The notes: generated by a model from the sequence alone, not told the origin. 33,147 bases of DNA from Clostridiales bacterium (GCA_029219585.1 JAQXTR010000024.1:1-33147), one strand, 5' to 3'. Positions 1 to 8,269 are shown, numbered from the stretch's first letter. Made by a program: numbers and translations.

Positions 1-2
1 AT

Positions 3-788
3 ATGCTTTATGACGGCGGACTGTATCATTCGTATGTTTTTGGTGATAACGGCGATGGCGGCTATAGCTTTGTTGTGATATTCAGCGGTGTGCAGGATAT
101 TAAAAGCACAGCAGAAGTAGCGGTTGTGCAGAAGGTAAAGGGCATAACTATTTTTAACGACGTGGAATGCACGGAGCTTATTGTGAGTATATCCGGTCTG
201 TCAGATATAGGTGTTCTTGTTGAGGGATTTGTTGATGTTTATGAAGGCTCGGTGATTGTATATCAGATAGGCAGAGAGGGATATGTATATGAGAGTGATT
301 GGTATGAAATTTTCTCTCCTACTGATGACTATGATTCGATGTTAAAAGATACATTATACACAAGCGGCTTTGGAGCTGCACTTAAACACTAAGCGGTAAC
401 CGAAAGTTATAACGGATATGTACCGACTTACGGCAGAAGTACACATGATGTGAAATTCTACTTCGGTATAGTATATAAAAATTCATCGACTATGCTGGAA
501 CTGATTACAGAACAGACGGATGGAGTGTCTGATATAAACAATGCAGAGCAATTCAGTACCGTCGGTGCGTATAAATATCTGTATGACTATGATAAAAAGC
601 AGAAATACAGAGTATCGCTGGGTGGGATAAATCAGTCAAGTAATATGTTTAATTTTTGTTATGCTGATGCGGGTAGAAACTATGTGTCATGGAATGCTGT
701 TATAGCGGAGGATGTTTATCCGATGCTTGCGCTTGTTAAAACGGTTGACGGCGATGTCACAGACGTAGTTTACTACGCTGCATCATAA
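3..788 (+). pseudogene. 3' part of an unrecognised gene, interrupted by an in-frame TAA
   Basis: Two open stretches, 3-392 and 450-788, lie in the same reading frame. They are separated only by the TAA at 390-392; the codons after it (393 onward: GCG GTA ACC GAA AGT TAT) continue as ordinary protein sequence without a gap. The GTG at 450 has no convincing ribosome binding site, so an independent second gene is unlikely. The simplest reading is one gene broken by a nonsense substitution. The 5' end lies beyond the window. The product is rich in Val, Tyr, Asp and Gly with alternating hydrophobic residues, which suggests beta-rich structure, possibly the C-terminal part of an extracellular protein. 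No family is recognised. A sequencing error or two separate genes cannot be excluded. Confidence 0.6.
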
Positions 789-814
789 GAACTGCCAAAA
801 TAAGAATAAATTTT

Positions 815-853
815 AAAATGAGCTGCGATAATGTTTTTGACGCAGCTCATTTT
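815..853. terminator. Bidirectional intrinsic terminator
   Basis: A perfect 13-bp inverted repeat (815-827 with 841-853, core ATGAGCTGCG) with a 13-base loop. A-runs and T-runs at both ends let it serve both the rightward gene ending at 788 and the leftward small gene ending at 857. Confidence 0.85.
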
Positions 854-856
854 CTG

Positions 857-1030
857 TTATATGCTCTCATGCTGAAAAAAATCTTCGATTATACTTATTA
901 CAATATTATTAAAGCTGGTATCATTATCGGCAGCCAATTTGTTCAGCTTTTCGGCTAATTCTTCTGTCATATATAAGGATTTATAACCAGTTTTTGTTTT
1001 CTGTTTAGTTTTCTTCGGTACAAACGCCAT
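857..1030 (-). CDS. Small ribbon-helix-helix-like protein
   Basis: 57 residues. The start at 1030 (ATG, M-A-F-V-P-K-K) has a GAGAGGTG ribosome binding site 6 bases upstream; the longer form begins with a GTG inside that site and is rejected. A very basic N-terminal stretch (PKKTKQKTKTG) is followed by a short beta-like segment (YKSLYMT) and two predicted helices, the second beginning after TSFNN. That pattern fits Arc/CopG-type ribbon-helix-helix DNA-binding proteins, which act as dimers. No toxin partner or relaxase is adjacent, so the target is unknown. It lies between two terminators. The fold is inferred from the pattern only; a small unrelated basic protein is possible. Confidence 0.6.
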   Translation of the reverse strand: MAFVPKKTKQKTKTGYKSLYMTEELAEKLNKLAADNDTSFNNIVISIIEDFFQHESI

Positions 1031-1048
1031 AATATTCACCTCTCATAT

Positions 1049-1079
1049 AATATAGGGATAAAAAATGGGGGTATATCAA
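1049..1079 (-). promoter_or_regulatory. Possible weak promoter of the small RHH-like gene
   Basis: On the minus strand, TTGATA (1079-1074) and TATATT (1054-1049) are separated by 19 bases, longer than optimal. The -35 hexamer lies inside the terminator hairpin of the aspS operon, so the gene may instead depend on read-through. Confidence 0.3.
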
Positions 1080-1107
1080 AACTTGCGTTTTGCTGCACCC
1101 CCATTTT
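1060..1107 (-). terminator. Terminator of the gatCAB-aspS operon
   Basis: An 11-bp inverted repeat (1097-1107 with 1062-1072, core TGGGGGT) has an inner CAAAAC/GTTTTG stem and six T residues on the minus strand at 1065-1060. It begins 4 bases after the aspS stop codon. Confidence 0.85.
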
Positions 1108-1110
1108 AAA

Positions 1111-2421
1111 TTACGGCTCAAGATGATGCATATCACGCGGGAACAGTGACGCCTGACGGATATTGTCAAGCCCCAAAAGCTTCATAACAAGTCTTTCAAG
1201 ACCTATGCCCAGACCGCCGTGGGGGGGCATGCCGTATTTGTGGATTGAAAGATAGCTTTCAAGCTCCTGCGGCTGTATGTTGTAGCGTGCAAGCTTTGCC
1301 ACCTGTTCGTCATAGTCGTGTATTCTCTGACCGCCCGTTGTTATCTCAAGTCCTCGGAAAAGTAGGTCGAAGCTTTCGGCAAGCTTCGGATCGTCCTTGC
1401 TGTCCATTGCATAGAACGGACGCTTGAGTCCGGGGAACTTTGTTACGAAGATAAACTCGCTGTCGTACTTTTCTTTTGCGTATTCGCAGAGCTTAAGCTC
1501 ATCTGTAGGATCAAGGTCAAACTGATTTCTTGATTTTCCTAAAATGTCAAGTGCCTCAAAGAAGGTTACTGCCGGAATATCCTTTATTACCGGAAGCTTT
1601 GCACCCAGCAGTTCAAGCTCTGTCTGATAATTTTCTTCAATATGCCTTACGACATTGCGCAGCATTGCCGTTTCCATCTGCATAACGTCTGTCATATCCT
1701 TAATGAAGCCCATTTCAAAGTCAAGACCGATATATTCGTTAAGATGTCTTGCGCTGTTGTGCTTTTCAGCTCTGTAGACCGGCGCAATCTCAAACACTCT
1801 GTCAAAGAACGCCACACAGGTCTGCTTGTAAAACTGCGGACTCTGGGCAAGAACCGCATCCTGACCGAAATATTTCAGCTTGAATATGTTCGCGCCTCCC
1901 TCTGCGGATGCGCCGCATATTTTGGGGGTATGGATTTCCGTGAAGTTCTGCGAAAGCATGAAATCTCTGAACCCCGATACAACCCCCTCCGCAATCTTGA
2001 ATACCGCTCTTTCGTGCGGGTGGCGGAGCGCGACAGTACGGTTGGAAAGATTTGTGTCAAGCGTGCAGCCGAGAACTCTGTCCGAAACATGGAGAGGGTA
2101 CTCTGATGCCGGTTTTGACAGCACCTTAAAATCCTTTAATGTTATTTCAATGCCGTAGCCGGCTCTTTTTTCTTCTTTAACAGTGCCGGTTAATTCTATA
2201 TAAGCGCCCTCGCACAGCTCCTTAAGCTCCGCACCGCACAGCTCCGGCTCATATACCGACTGGAGCAGGTATCTGCCCGTTCTTAAAATTACGAAAGCAA
2301 ATGCCGACATTTTGCGCAGCTTGTGAACACAGGCGCAGAATGTAATATCGCTTCCGACAGCTTTTTTTAAGTCGTCAAGCGTAAGCTCGCTTACGAGTGA
2401 CTGTCCGTCTATCTGCTGCAT
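1111..2421 (-). CDS. aspS: Aspartyl-tRNA synthetase, archaeal type, probably non-discriminating (Asp/Asn)
   Basis: 436 residues from the ATG at 2421, which has AAAGGA 9 bases upstream. A longer frame starts at 2490 directly after the gatB stop but lacks a ribosome binding site. An N-terminal OB-fold anticodon-binding domain covers roughly residues 10-115. The class II catalytic core carries motif 2 (VYRAEKHNSARHLNEY) and motif 3 (GLGIGLERL) near the C-terminus. At about 436 residues without the bacterial GAD insertion it belongs to the short archaeal/eukaryotic-type AspRS group, not the roughly 590-residue bacterial type. Its place last in the gatCAB operon suggests it charges tRNA-Asn with Asp, which GatCAB then amidates. 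Non-discrimination is inferred from context; AsnRS is a less likely alternative because of the gat linkage. Confidence 0.9.
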   Translation of the reverse strand: MQQIDGQSLVSELTLDDLKKAVGSDITFCACVHKLRKMSAFAFVILRTGRYLLQSVYEPELCGAELKELCEGAYIELTGTVKEEKRAGYGIEITLKDFKVLSKPASEYPLHVSDRVLGCTLDTNLSNRTVALRHPHERAVFKIAEGVVSGFRDFMLSQNFTEIHTPKICGASAEGGANIFKLKYFGQDAVLAQSPQFYKQTCVAFFDRVFEIAPVYRAEKHNSARHLNEYIGLDFEMGFIKDMTDVMQMETAMLRNVVRHIEENYQTELELLGAKLPVIKDIPAVTFFEALDILGKSRNQFDLDPTDELKLCEYAKEKYDSEFIFVTKFPGLKRPFYAMDSKDDPKLAESFDLLFRGLEITTGGQRIHDYDEQVAKLARYNIQPQELESYLSIHKYGMPPHGGLGIGLERLVMKLLGLDNIRQASLFPRDMHHLEP

Positions 2422-2490
2422 AATTTTATTTCCTTTCTTTAATGATCTCCCGACCGCATATTCTGTAACGGCTTTATGGTGAGAGTACAT

Positions 2491-3909
2491 TTATTTTAAT
2501 TTTTCTGTAAGTGTTTTCTTTATCAGTCCCGGATTTGCGCCCTTGCCGCATGCCTTTATCGCCTGACCCATGATGAAGCCGAAAAGCTTTGTGCTGCCTT
2601 CCTTGTATTTTTCAACAGCATCCGCGTTTGCCTTAAGAACCTCGTCAATTATCCCGTCAAGCCCGTCTGCGTCATTATCCATAATAAAGCCCTTATCATG
2701 CGCAATCTGTTCAGGGTTGCCGCCCTCATTAAAGAGGATTGTGATTATCTCCTTTGCAGAGCCCTTTGAAACAGTATCTGCCGCCGCCATTTGCGCAACC
2801 TTTGCAATATCGGCGGGGGAGAACTTAACCTCCGTTATATCAGCTCCGGTTTCGTTTATGAGGTGGCTTATTTCACCAAGCATAAGATTTGCGATGAGCT
2901 TGTATTCCGGTGTGATTTTAACCGCCTCATCGTAGAAATCCGAAAATTCCTTCTGCGCGATTATAAGCCTTGCGTCCTCCTCCGGCAGCTTATACTGTGC
3001 TGTATAGCGTTCAAATCTTTGGTGGGGCAGCTCCGGCATTTCTTTGCGGATTGCCTCTATTTCATCGTCGGTAAACTGTACGGGCGGAATATCGGGCTCA
3101 GGGAAATAGCGGTAGTCGTGCGCCTCCTCCTTTGAACGCATAGCCTTTGTGTCATCGTGATTCTCGTTGTAGCGGCGTGTTTCCTGCATGACCTTGCCGC
3201 CCTTGTCGAGGATTTCGGACTGTCTCTGAATTTCGTATTCAATCGCGCGTCCTATGGATTTGACCGAATTAAGATTTTTTATTTCGGCACGTGTGCCGAA
3301 TTCGTCCGAGCCGTATGGCATGATTGAGATATTTACGTCAACTCTGAGCGAGCCCTGCTCCATTCGTGCATCGCAGACACCGGCATATTTCAGTCTCTGT
3401 CCTATCTGTATGACGAAGTCCTGAACCTCCTCAACCGTTCTGAAATCCGGTTCGGTAACTATTTCGATAAGCGGTACGCCGCAGCGGTTGTAGTCAGCCA
3501 TGGAAACACCCTCATAATCGTCATGTACAAGCTTTCCGGCGTCCTCCTCGATGTGTATTCTGTTTATTCTTATTCTCTTACCGCCCACAACATCTATATA
3601 TCCGTCCGTGCATATCGGAGATTCGAACTGTGTAATCTGATAAGCTTTGGGGAGATCGGGGTAGAAGTAGTTCTTTCTGTCAAATGCGCTGTAGTTGTTT
3701 ACAGTACAGTTTGTGGCGAAGCCCGCCTTAGCGGCAAGCTTTACCGCACCCTTGTTAAGGAGCGGGAGCGTTCCCGGCATGCCCGAGCAGCGAGGACATA
3801 CTCTTGTGTTTGCACCGCCGCCGAATTCATTCCGGCATGTGCAGAAAACCTTTGAATTTGTAAGCAGCTCACAGTGAATTTCAAGTCCCATGACCGGCTG
3901 ATACCTCAT
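2491..3909 (-). CDS. gatB: Asp/Glu-tRNA(Asn/Gln) amidotransferase subunit B
   Basis: 472 residues. The start is the ATG at 3909, whose A overlaps the last base of the gatA stop codon (TAATG); AAAGGAG lies inside the gatA end. The upstream GTG at 3921 overlaps the Shine-Dalgarno sequence and is rejected. The N-terminal signature YQPVMGLEIHCELLT and the cysteine cluster near residues 23-41 (CTC, then CPRC), typical of the GatB zinc site, are clear. The C-terminal YqeY-like helical tail (about residues 320-472) binds tRNA. GatB phosphorylates the misacylated Asp/Glu on tRNA and receives ammonia from GatA. Length and motifs are normal. Confidence 0.97.
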   Translation of the reverse strand: MRYQPVMGLEIHCELLTNSKVFCTCRNEFGGGANTRVCPRCSGMPGTLPLLNKGAVKLAAKAGFATNCTVNNYSAFDRKNYFYPDLPKAYQITQFESPICTDGYIDVVGGKRIRINRIHIEEDAGKLVHDDYEGVSMADYNRCGVPLIEIVTEPDFRTVEEVQDFVIQIGQRLKYAGVCDARMEQGSLRVDVNISIMPYGSDEFGTRAEIKNLNSVKSIGRAIEYEIQRQSEILDKGGKVMQETRRYNENHDDTKAMRSKEEAHDYRYFPEPDIPPVQFTDDEIEAIRKEMPELPHQRFERYTAQYKLPEEDARLIIAQKEFSDFYDEAVKITPEYKLIANLMLGEISHLINETGADITEVKFSPADIAKVAQMAAADTVSKGSAKEIITILFNEGGNPEQIAHDKGFIMDNDADGLDGIIDEVLKANADAVEKYKEGSTKLFGFIMGQAIKACGKGANPGLIKKTLTEKLK

Positions 3910-5342
3910 TATTTGCCACACTCCTTTCTGTCAAATTCCCTTTCAAAGCGGTCGCAGACCGCAATAATCGTCTTTTCGTCAAATGCTCTGCCGGTAAGAC
4001 TCATGCCTATAGGCATACCGTCCGCACCGTAGCCGCAGGTGGTCGATATTGCGGGAAGTCCGGCAATATTTACCGTAACGGTGCATATATCCGCAAGATA
4101 CATCTTAACAGGATCATTCTCCTGCTCACCGATTTTATATGCGGTTGTCGGTGCGGTAGGCGTGAGAATCACATCACACTTTTTAAATATTTCACAATAT
4201 TCCCTGCGTATCTGCGTCCGTATTCTGCGCGCATTGTTGTAGTATGCGTCATAATAGCCGGAGCAGAGCGCATAGTTGCCGAGCATTATTCTTCTCTTGA
4301 CCTCGTCGCCGAAGCCTTCACGGCGCGAGTTTTTAATCAGATCGTTGAAGCTTTCGCCCAGTCCCGAACGGTAGCCGTATTTTATGCCGTCAAAGCGTGA
4401 GAGGTTTGCCGCAGCCTCTGCCGAGGAAATAAGGTAGTAGGCTGAAACGGCATATTCAAGGGACGGGAGAGAGCATTCAATTATTTCACATCCGAGCGAT
4501 TTATAGAAATCCGCCGCCTTTAATACGGCTGCCTTAACCTCCCCCGATGATCCGTCAAGAAATTCCTTGGGAACACCGATTTTAAGCTTTGATATATCTG
4601 AGCCGACAAGCTCCGTGTAGCCGCCCTGCGCTTTTGCCGACGATGTAGCGTCATTTTCATCATAGCCGCAGATGGAATTTAACACATAGCCCGTATCAAA
4701 AGCACTGCCTGCAACAACGCCTATCTGGTCAAGCGATGATGCGAATGCGATAAGTCCCCAGCGGGATACTGCCCCGTAGGTGGGCTTTAAGCCTGTTACG
4801 CCGCAGAATGCAGACGGCTGCCTTACCGAGCCGCCCGTATCCGAGCCGAGTGCCGCGGCACAGAGCCCCGCTGCAACCGATGCTGCCGCACCGCCCGATG
4901 AACCGCCCGTCACGCGGTCGGTGTTGTACGGGTTTTTCACTCCGCCGAAATATGAGGTCTGCGATGAGCCGCCCATTGCAAATTCATCCATGTTTGTCTT
5001 GCCCAGCATTACGAAATTCTCCGCCCTCAGCCGTTCAATTGCCGTCGCATCGTAAACGGGAACGAAATTTTCAAGCATACGTGAGGCGCATGTGGTTCTT
5101 ACTCCGTTTGTGCATATATTATCCTTAACCGACAGCGGAATACCTGTCATGGCTTTTGAGCTGCCCGCGTCTATAACCGCCTGAGCCGCCCGCGCCTGCT
5201 CCAATGCCAAATCCTCGCAAACCGTAATATAGCTGTTTACTGCTCCGTCACGGCTCTTTATTTTATTTAAATAATCCTGCGCCAGTTCAACCGCGCCGAT
5301 TTCTCTGTTATCCAATCTGTTTCTTAATTCCTGCAAGCTCAT
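3909..5342 (-). CDS. gatA: Asp/Glu-tRNA(Asn/Gln) amidotransferase subunit A (glutaminase)
   Basis: 477 residues from the ATG at 5342, with GGAGG 7 bases upstream. It is an amidase-signature enzyme that hydrolyses glutamine and supplies ammonia for the transamidation carried out with GatB. The Ser-cisSer-Lys triad is visible: Lys73 (PLSVKDN), Ser148 (VTGGSSGG) and nucleophile Ser172 (SDTGGSVRQP). The GGSSGGAAASVAAG amidase signature is intact. The gene sits 15 bases after gatC and overlaps gatB by one base, so the three subunits are almost certainly co-translated in stoichiometric amounts. Confidence 0.97.
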   Translation of the reverse strand: MSLQELRNRLDNREIGAVELAQDYLNKIKSRDGAVNSYITVCEDLALEQARAAQAVIDAGSSKAMTGIPLSVKDNICTNGVRTTCASRMLENFVPVYDATAIERLRAENFVMLGKTNMDEFAMGGSSQTSYFGGVKNPYNTDRVTGGSSGGAAASVAAGLCAAALGSDTGGSVRQPSAFCGVTGLKPTYGAVSRWGLIAFASSLDQIGVVAGSAFDTGYVLNSICGYDENDATSSAKAQGGYTELVGSDISKLKIGVPKEFLDGSSGEVKAAVLKAADFYKSLGCEIIECSLPSLEYAVSAYYLISSAEAAANLSRFDGIKYGYRSGLGESFNDLIKNSRREGFGDEVKRRIMLGNYALCSGYYDAYYNNARRIRTQIRREYCEIFKKCDVILTPTAPTTAYKIGEQENDPVKMYLADICTVTVNIAGLPAISTTCGYGADGMPIGMSLTGRAFDEKTIIAVCDRFEREFDRKECGK

Positions 5343-5357
5343 ATCCCATACCTCCGA

Positions 5358-5636
5358 TTATACAACCTTAGGAACAACAAAGCTGTTATTCTTGACGTTA
5401 TCTGCATTTTCGAGTATTTTTTCATTCGGATATGAATCCTTATAGGTATCCTTTCGCAGCTCCTCATAATCAACGCTGTCAAGCGTATACGGAGCGGCGG
5501 CGGGATCAAAATCACATACCTTATCCATAAGCGCAATTATATCCGTCATGTCCTTAGTCATCTCTGAAAGCTCTTCGGGAGTAAACTCCAGCTTGGAAAG
5601 CTCTGCAAGGTGCGCTGTAAGTTTTTCATCAAACAT
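5358..5636 (-). CDS. gatC: Asp/Glu-tRNA(Asn/Gln) amidotransferase subunit C
   Basis: 92 residues. ATG at 5636 with GGAG 8 bases upstream. The start (LTAHLAELSKLEFTPEELSEM) and the middle (DTYKDSYPNEKILENADN, the usual R.D.......L.NAP-like region) are characteristic of GatC, the small belt subunit that wraps the GatA-GatB interface. First gene of the gatC-gatA-gatB-aspS operon, preceded by a structured leader. Confidence 0.95.
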   Translation of the reverse strand: MFDEKLTAHLAELSKLEFTPEELSEMTKDMTDIIALMDKVCDFDPAAAPYTLDSVDYEELRKDTYKDSYPNEKILENADNVKNNSFVVPKVV

Positions 5637-5677
5637 AACAATTCTCCGTTTCTTTTAACGTCCTAAAGCTTCAACCC

Positions 5678-5711
5678 CGGCTAAGACGGCATATATTAAC
5701 CGACTTAGCCG
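5678..5711 (-). other. Hairpin in the gatC leader
   Basis: Perfect 8-bp inverted repeat CGGCTAAG/CTTAGCCG (5678-5685 with 5704-5711) between the terminator-like hairpin and gatC. It has no T-run. It could be part of a regulatory leader or stabilise the mRNA 5' end. Confidence 0.5.
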
Positions 5712-5733
5712 CAGCTAAAACCTCGCAATAAAC

Positions 5734-5796
5734 AAAAAAGGCAATGCACGATCAAACATATGGAAAAAACACCCTATGTTAAGATCGTACAACGCC
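5734..5796 (-). terminator. Terminator or attenuator in the gatC leader
   Basis: A long hairpin on the minus strand (5796-5740) pairs GGCGTTGTACGATC with GATCGTGCATTGCC (two G-U pairs, one mismatch) and continues with AACATA/TATGTT. Six T residues follow at 5739-5734. It lies downstream of a plausible promoter (5844-5816) and about 100 bases before gatC. It may end the upstream vanW transcript, attenuate the gat operon, or both. No T-box consensus (AGGGTGGNACCGCG) is present. Confidence 0.75.
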
Positions 5797-5815
5797 CTTG
5801 CTGTACAATACACTT

Positions 5816-5844
5816 ATAATACCATAAAATTAAAAATTTTGCAA
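5816..5844 (-). promoter_or_regulatory. Promoter for the gatCAB-aspS operon
   Basis: On the minus strand, TTGCAA (5844-5839), a 17-base spacer and TATTAT (5821-5816). Transcription would start near 5808 and run directly into the terminator-like hairpin before gatC. Confidence 0.6.
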
Positions 5845-5912
5845 TAGCTAACTTGCATAAAAACAAAGTTTTTTTATAAAATAATTATTACAGTTCAGCT
5901 ATTGGGGTAAAA

Positions 5913-7646
5913 TCACTTGTCATGAGCCATATAATAGCTGTTTCCCAGATCATCTGACTGTATCAGCTCCCCGGCGCTGTTATATACATATCTCACTGAA
6001 TGGACGGACGTATCAGAGCCTGATTTTGTAGTCATATTCTCAATTTTGACCGTTCTGGGATCATCGCGTTCCGTGCCTATGATACTCACCGTCACGGTAT
6101 AACCGCTTGTGACGGCTGAAATTTTTATGGGGTATTTCATGCTGTTTACAAACTTGAAATCAACACCCGTGTCCGCAACGGTCGCATCCTGCCCAATGGG
6201 GCAGTAGTCAACGGGGAACATATGATTGGTTCTTGAAACAATTGACAGATCCGAATAAAGCACGGCATTGTACAATGTCGAAGAAACCTGACAGGTGCCT
6301 CCGCCTATTCCGTCAACCGTGTCGCCGTTTACATATTCCTTTGCGGTATAAAAGCCGTTTGCCGCCGAACGCGGTCCGACGGTGCTGTTAAACGAAAATA
6401 CCTCACTCGGCATAAGCACCGTTTCATTGATTTTTGCCGCCGCATTTGCAATGTTTGCACATCTGTTTGCCGACGATGTCCCATAGCTTGTCGAATAGCT
6501 GCCGATTACAGCGTTGAAAAGCTTTGCGCCCAGCTGCTCTGCGGTAATCTCGGGAGCAGTTGTGTAATACGGAATATAAACTATTTCTCCGTTTTCAATG
6601 AGACCGGAAATAAGGGCTTCCGTTTCGGCAAGGTCTAAGTATCTGCCGTATACCTCATTTTCAATCAGTATGACACCGTTTTCTTTTTTATAGTATGCGT
6701 CCGCCGGATCACAGTAAACAAAATCATTTACATTATCTGCCGTGAGTGTATAGGGGTGACCTTCGTTAAGCGTGACGGGTATAATGTGACGGTCGTTTTT
6801 CAGTCCGCTGAGTATCTCATCGTATGCGGTGTCGGTGTTGTTGTCAAAGCCGGAATGCCCCGGTGTGCATATAACAACGCCGTCCCCGATTTCAAGACTG
6901 TGCTCGGCAAGCGGGCCGTATATGCTGTTGCCGAATTCCGTAATCTTTGCCCTAAGAAGCGCCTCGTCTACATCCGCGTCCGGTATAATTGTATGCCTTT
7001 TAAACAGCAGCAGGGTGTTCTTAAAGCCGTCATAGAAAATATCACCGCTTTTGCCGTATCGCATTGCCTTGTCAACCGTATCCTCAAGCTTCGGAGTCAG
7101 TCCCGCGTCTGCACAGTTTAAGGAAACAGAGCAGGAATTACAGGTCAGCGTTATTGCCTGATTGCTCATGAGGCTTGAGCTGCCAAGCCTTGCAAGAGCC
7201 TCGTCAAATGTGAGATTGCTGAGGTCAATGTCCTCTATATATACATTATGTCCTATTCTTTGAGGGGATACCGTAAGGCATCCGTATGTATAAAGCCCCG
7301 CGCAGCACAATACAAGTATTATAAAAATAATAAGTATCAGCTTAGGCAGCATACGCCTTCTGCGCGGCTTTTTCTTCGGAGACTTTTTCCCGGCCCCGGA
7401 ATTATTATTCTTTTTCATGGGAATATCCTCCCGTGTATCTTCATGGCTCCCGGCGGCACTCAGAAATTCCTTTAATGCCGCCTCGCGGAACACATCGCGC
7501 TCGACGGTGCGTTTATGCTCCTTTGTTTCTCTTTTGTGTTCATCGGCATGTGTTTTTGTCAATTCTTCGGATGCTTCTGTAATTTTTTTCTCAGGTGAAA
7601 TGGTTTCTGCTTTTATGCCCTTTTTACGTCTGCGCAAAAAACCCAT
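5913..7646 (-). CDS. Membrane-anchored VanW-domain protein
   Basis: 577 residues from the ATG at 7646, with AGAGG 9 bases upstream; the ATG at 7655 directly abuts the purine-rich site. A charged cytoplasmic N-terminus of about 98 residues rich in Lys, Arg and Glu ends in a KKKPRRRR cluster. One transmembrane segment (about 101-121) follows, then a large extracellular part. The middle resembles the putative peptidoglycan-binding domain commonly found before VanW. The VanW domain is near the C-terminus, with VFSFNSTVGPRSAANGF, GGGTCQVSSTLYNAVL and PVDYCPIGQDATVADTG. VanW proteins occur in glycopeptide-resistance clusters and widely in clostridial envelopes, but their biochemical role is unsettled. 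There is no vanHAX here, so a resistance role is not supported. It is probably co-transcribed with the Cys-rich gene 23 bases upstream. Confidence 0.88.
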   Translation of the reverse strand: MGFLRRRKKGIKAETISPEKKITEASEELTKTHADEHKRETKEHKRTVERDVFREAALKEFLSAAGSHEDTREDIPMKKNNNSGAGKKSPKKKPRRRRMLPKLILIIFIILVLCCAGLYTYGCLTVSPQRIGHNVYIEDIDLSNLTFDEALARLGSSSLMSNQAITLTCNSCSVSLNCADAGLTPKLEDTVDKAMRYGKSGDIFYDGFKNTLLLFKRHTIIPDADVDEALLRAKITEFGNSIYGPLAEHSLEIGDGVVICTPGHSGFDNNTDTAYDEILSGLKNDRHIIPVTLNEGHPYTLTADNVNDFVYCDPADAYYKKENGVILIENEVYGRYLDLAETEALISGLIENGEIVYIPYYTTAPEITAEQLGAKLFNAVIGSYSTSYGTSSANRCANIANAAAKINETVLMPSEVFSFNSTVGPRSAANGFYTAKEYVNGDTVDGIGGGTCQVSSTLYNAVLYSDLSIVSRTNHMFPVDYCPIGQDATVADTGVDFKFVNSMKYPIKISAVTSGYTVTVSIIGTERDDPRTVKIENMTTKSGSDTSVHSVRYVYNSAGELIQSDDLGNSYYMAHDK

Positions 7647-7669
7647 AATCCTCATCCTCTCAGTCCGAT

Positions 7670-8188
7670 TTAAGAAAAAAATCTGTTAAATTCATTTATA
7701 TATTCAGTATATTTTTTCAGAAACGCATAAACGTGTTTGTTTTTCGCAAGCAGAACAAATGCCTTTTTAACGGAGCTTACAAACGCGTCGTCATATTCAT
7801 CAATATGAAGTGTCTTTGCCAACGGACATATACTTTTTGCGCGCGGATCGGTGATTATCTCAATTTGATTTCTGTCATTGAGTATCGGCGTAAGAGGGAA
7901 TATTCTGCACGCAAGCGGACGGACATATCTGTCGCATTTTCCCTCACAGAAAATTATCGGCGTCTGTCTTTCTTTCTCTCCGTCCTTATATGTCAGATCC
8001 GACATCTCAATCCTGAAGCCCTCAGGCTCCAAAAGTCTGTATACTGCCGATTCGCCCGGAAAAAGAAACATTCCCGAAGCATCACCCTTGCAGCATGCCC
8101 CGTCACAAAGCTTTCCGCAGTCAACGGGGAGCGGTGTATGGCTGTCAAACATTTTATATAATTGCAGATATACATATGCACTGTTCAT
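7670..8188 (-). CDS. YkgJ-like cysteine-rich (putative metal-chelating) protein
   Basis: 172 residues from the ATG at 8188, AGAGG 6 bases upstream. It carries eight cysteines in the order typical of the YkgJ/UPF0153 zinc- or iron-chelating family: C24, C28, C32-C33, then C81, C85, C94 in RPLACRIFPLTP, and C121. The cysteines suggest bound zinc or an Fe-S cluster; no enzymatic function is established for close relatives. It is soluble, with no signal peptide. It begins a likely two-gene transcript with the VanW gene from a promoter at 8269-8241, divergent from the topoisomerase operon. Confidence 0.75.
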   Translation of the reverse strand: MNSAYVYLQLYKMFDSHTPLPVDCGKLCDGACCKGDASGMFLFPGESAVYRLLEPEGFRIEMSDLTYKDGEKERQTPIIFCEGKCDRYVRPLACRIFPLTPILNDRNQIEIITDPRAKSICPLAKTLHIDEYDDAFVSSVKKAFVLLAKNKHVYAFLKKYTEYINEFNRFFS

Positions 8189-8240
8189 GGTTTACCTCTT
8201 TTAGTCATGTATAATATAATATATACAAAAATTCCATTAT

Positions 8241-8269
8241 AGTATATCACATAAAGGCGGATAATACAA
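8241..8269 (-). promoter_or_regulatory. Promoter of the YkgJ-like/VanW transcript
   Basis: Minus strand TTGTAT (8269-8264), 17-base spacer, TATACT (8246-8241), about 55 bases upstream of the start codon at 8188. It is back to back with the topoisomerase promoter at 8328-8356. Confidence 0.7.

Noticed and set aside
5640-5830. T-box riboswitch in the gatC leader
   Set aside because: There is a terminator hairpin, but no T-box consensus or specifier-loop features could be found.
5913-8188. Vancomycin resistance cluster
   Set aside because: VanW alone is not evidence of resistance; no vanH, vanA/B ligase, vanX or vanRS genes are present.
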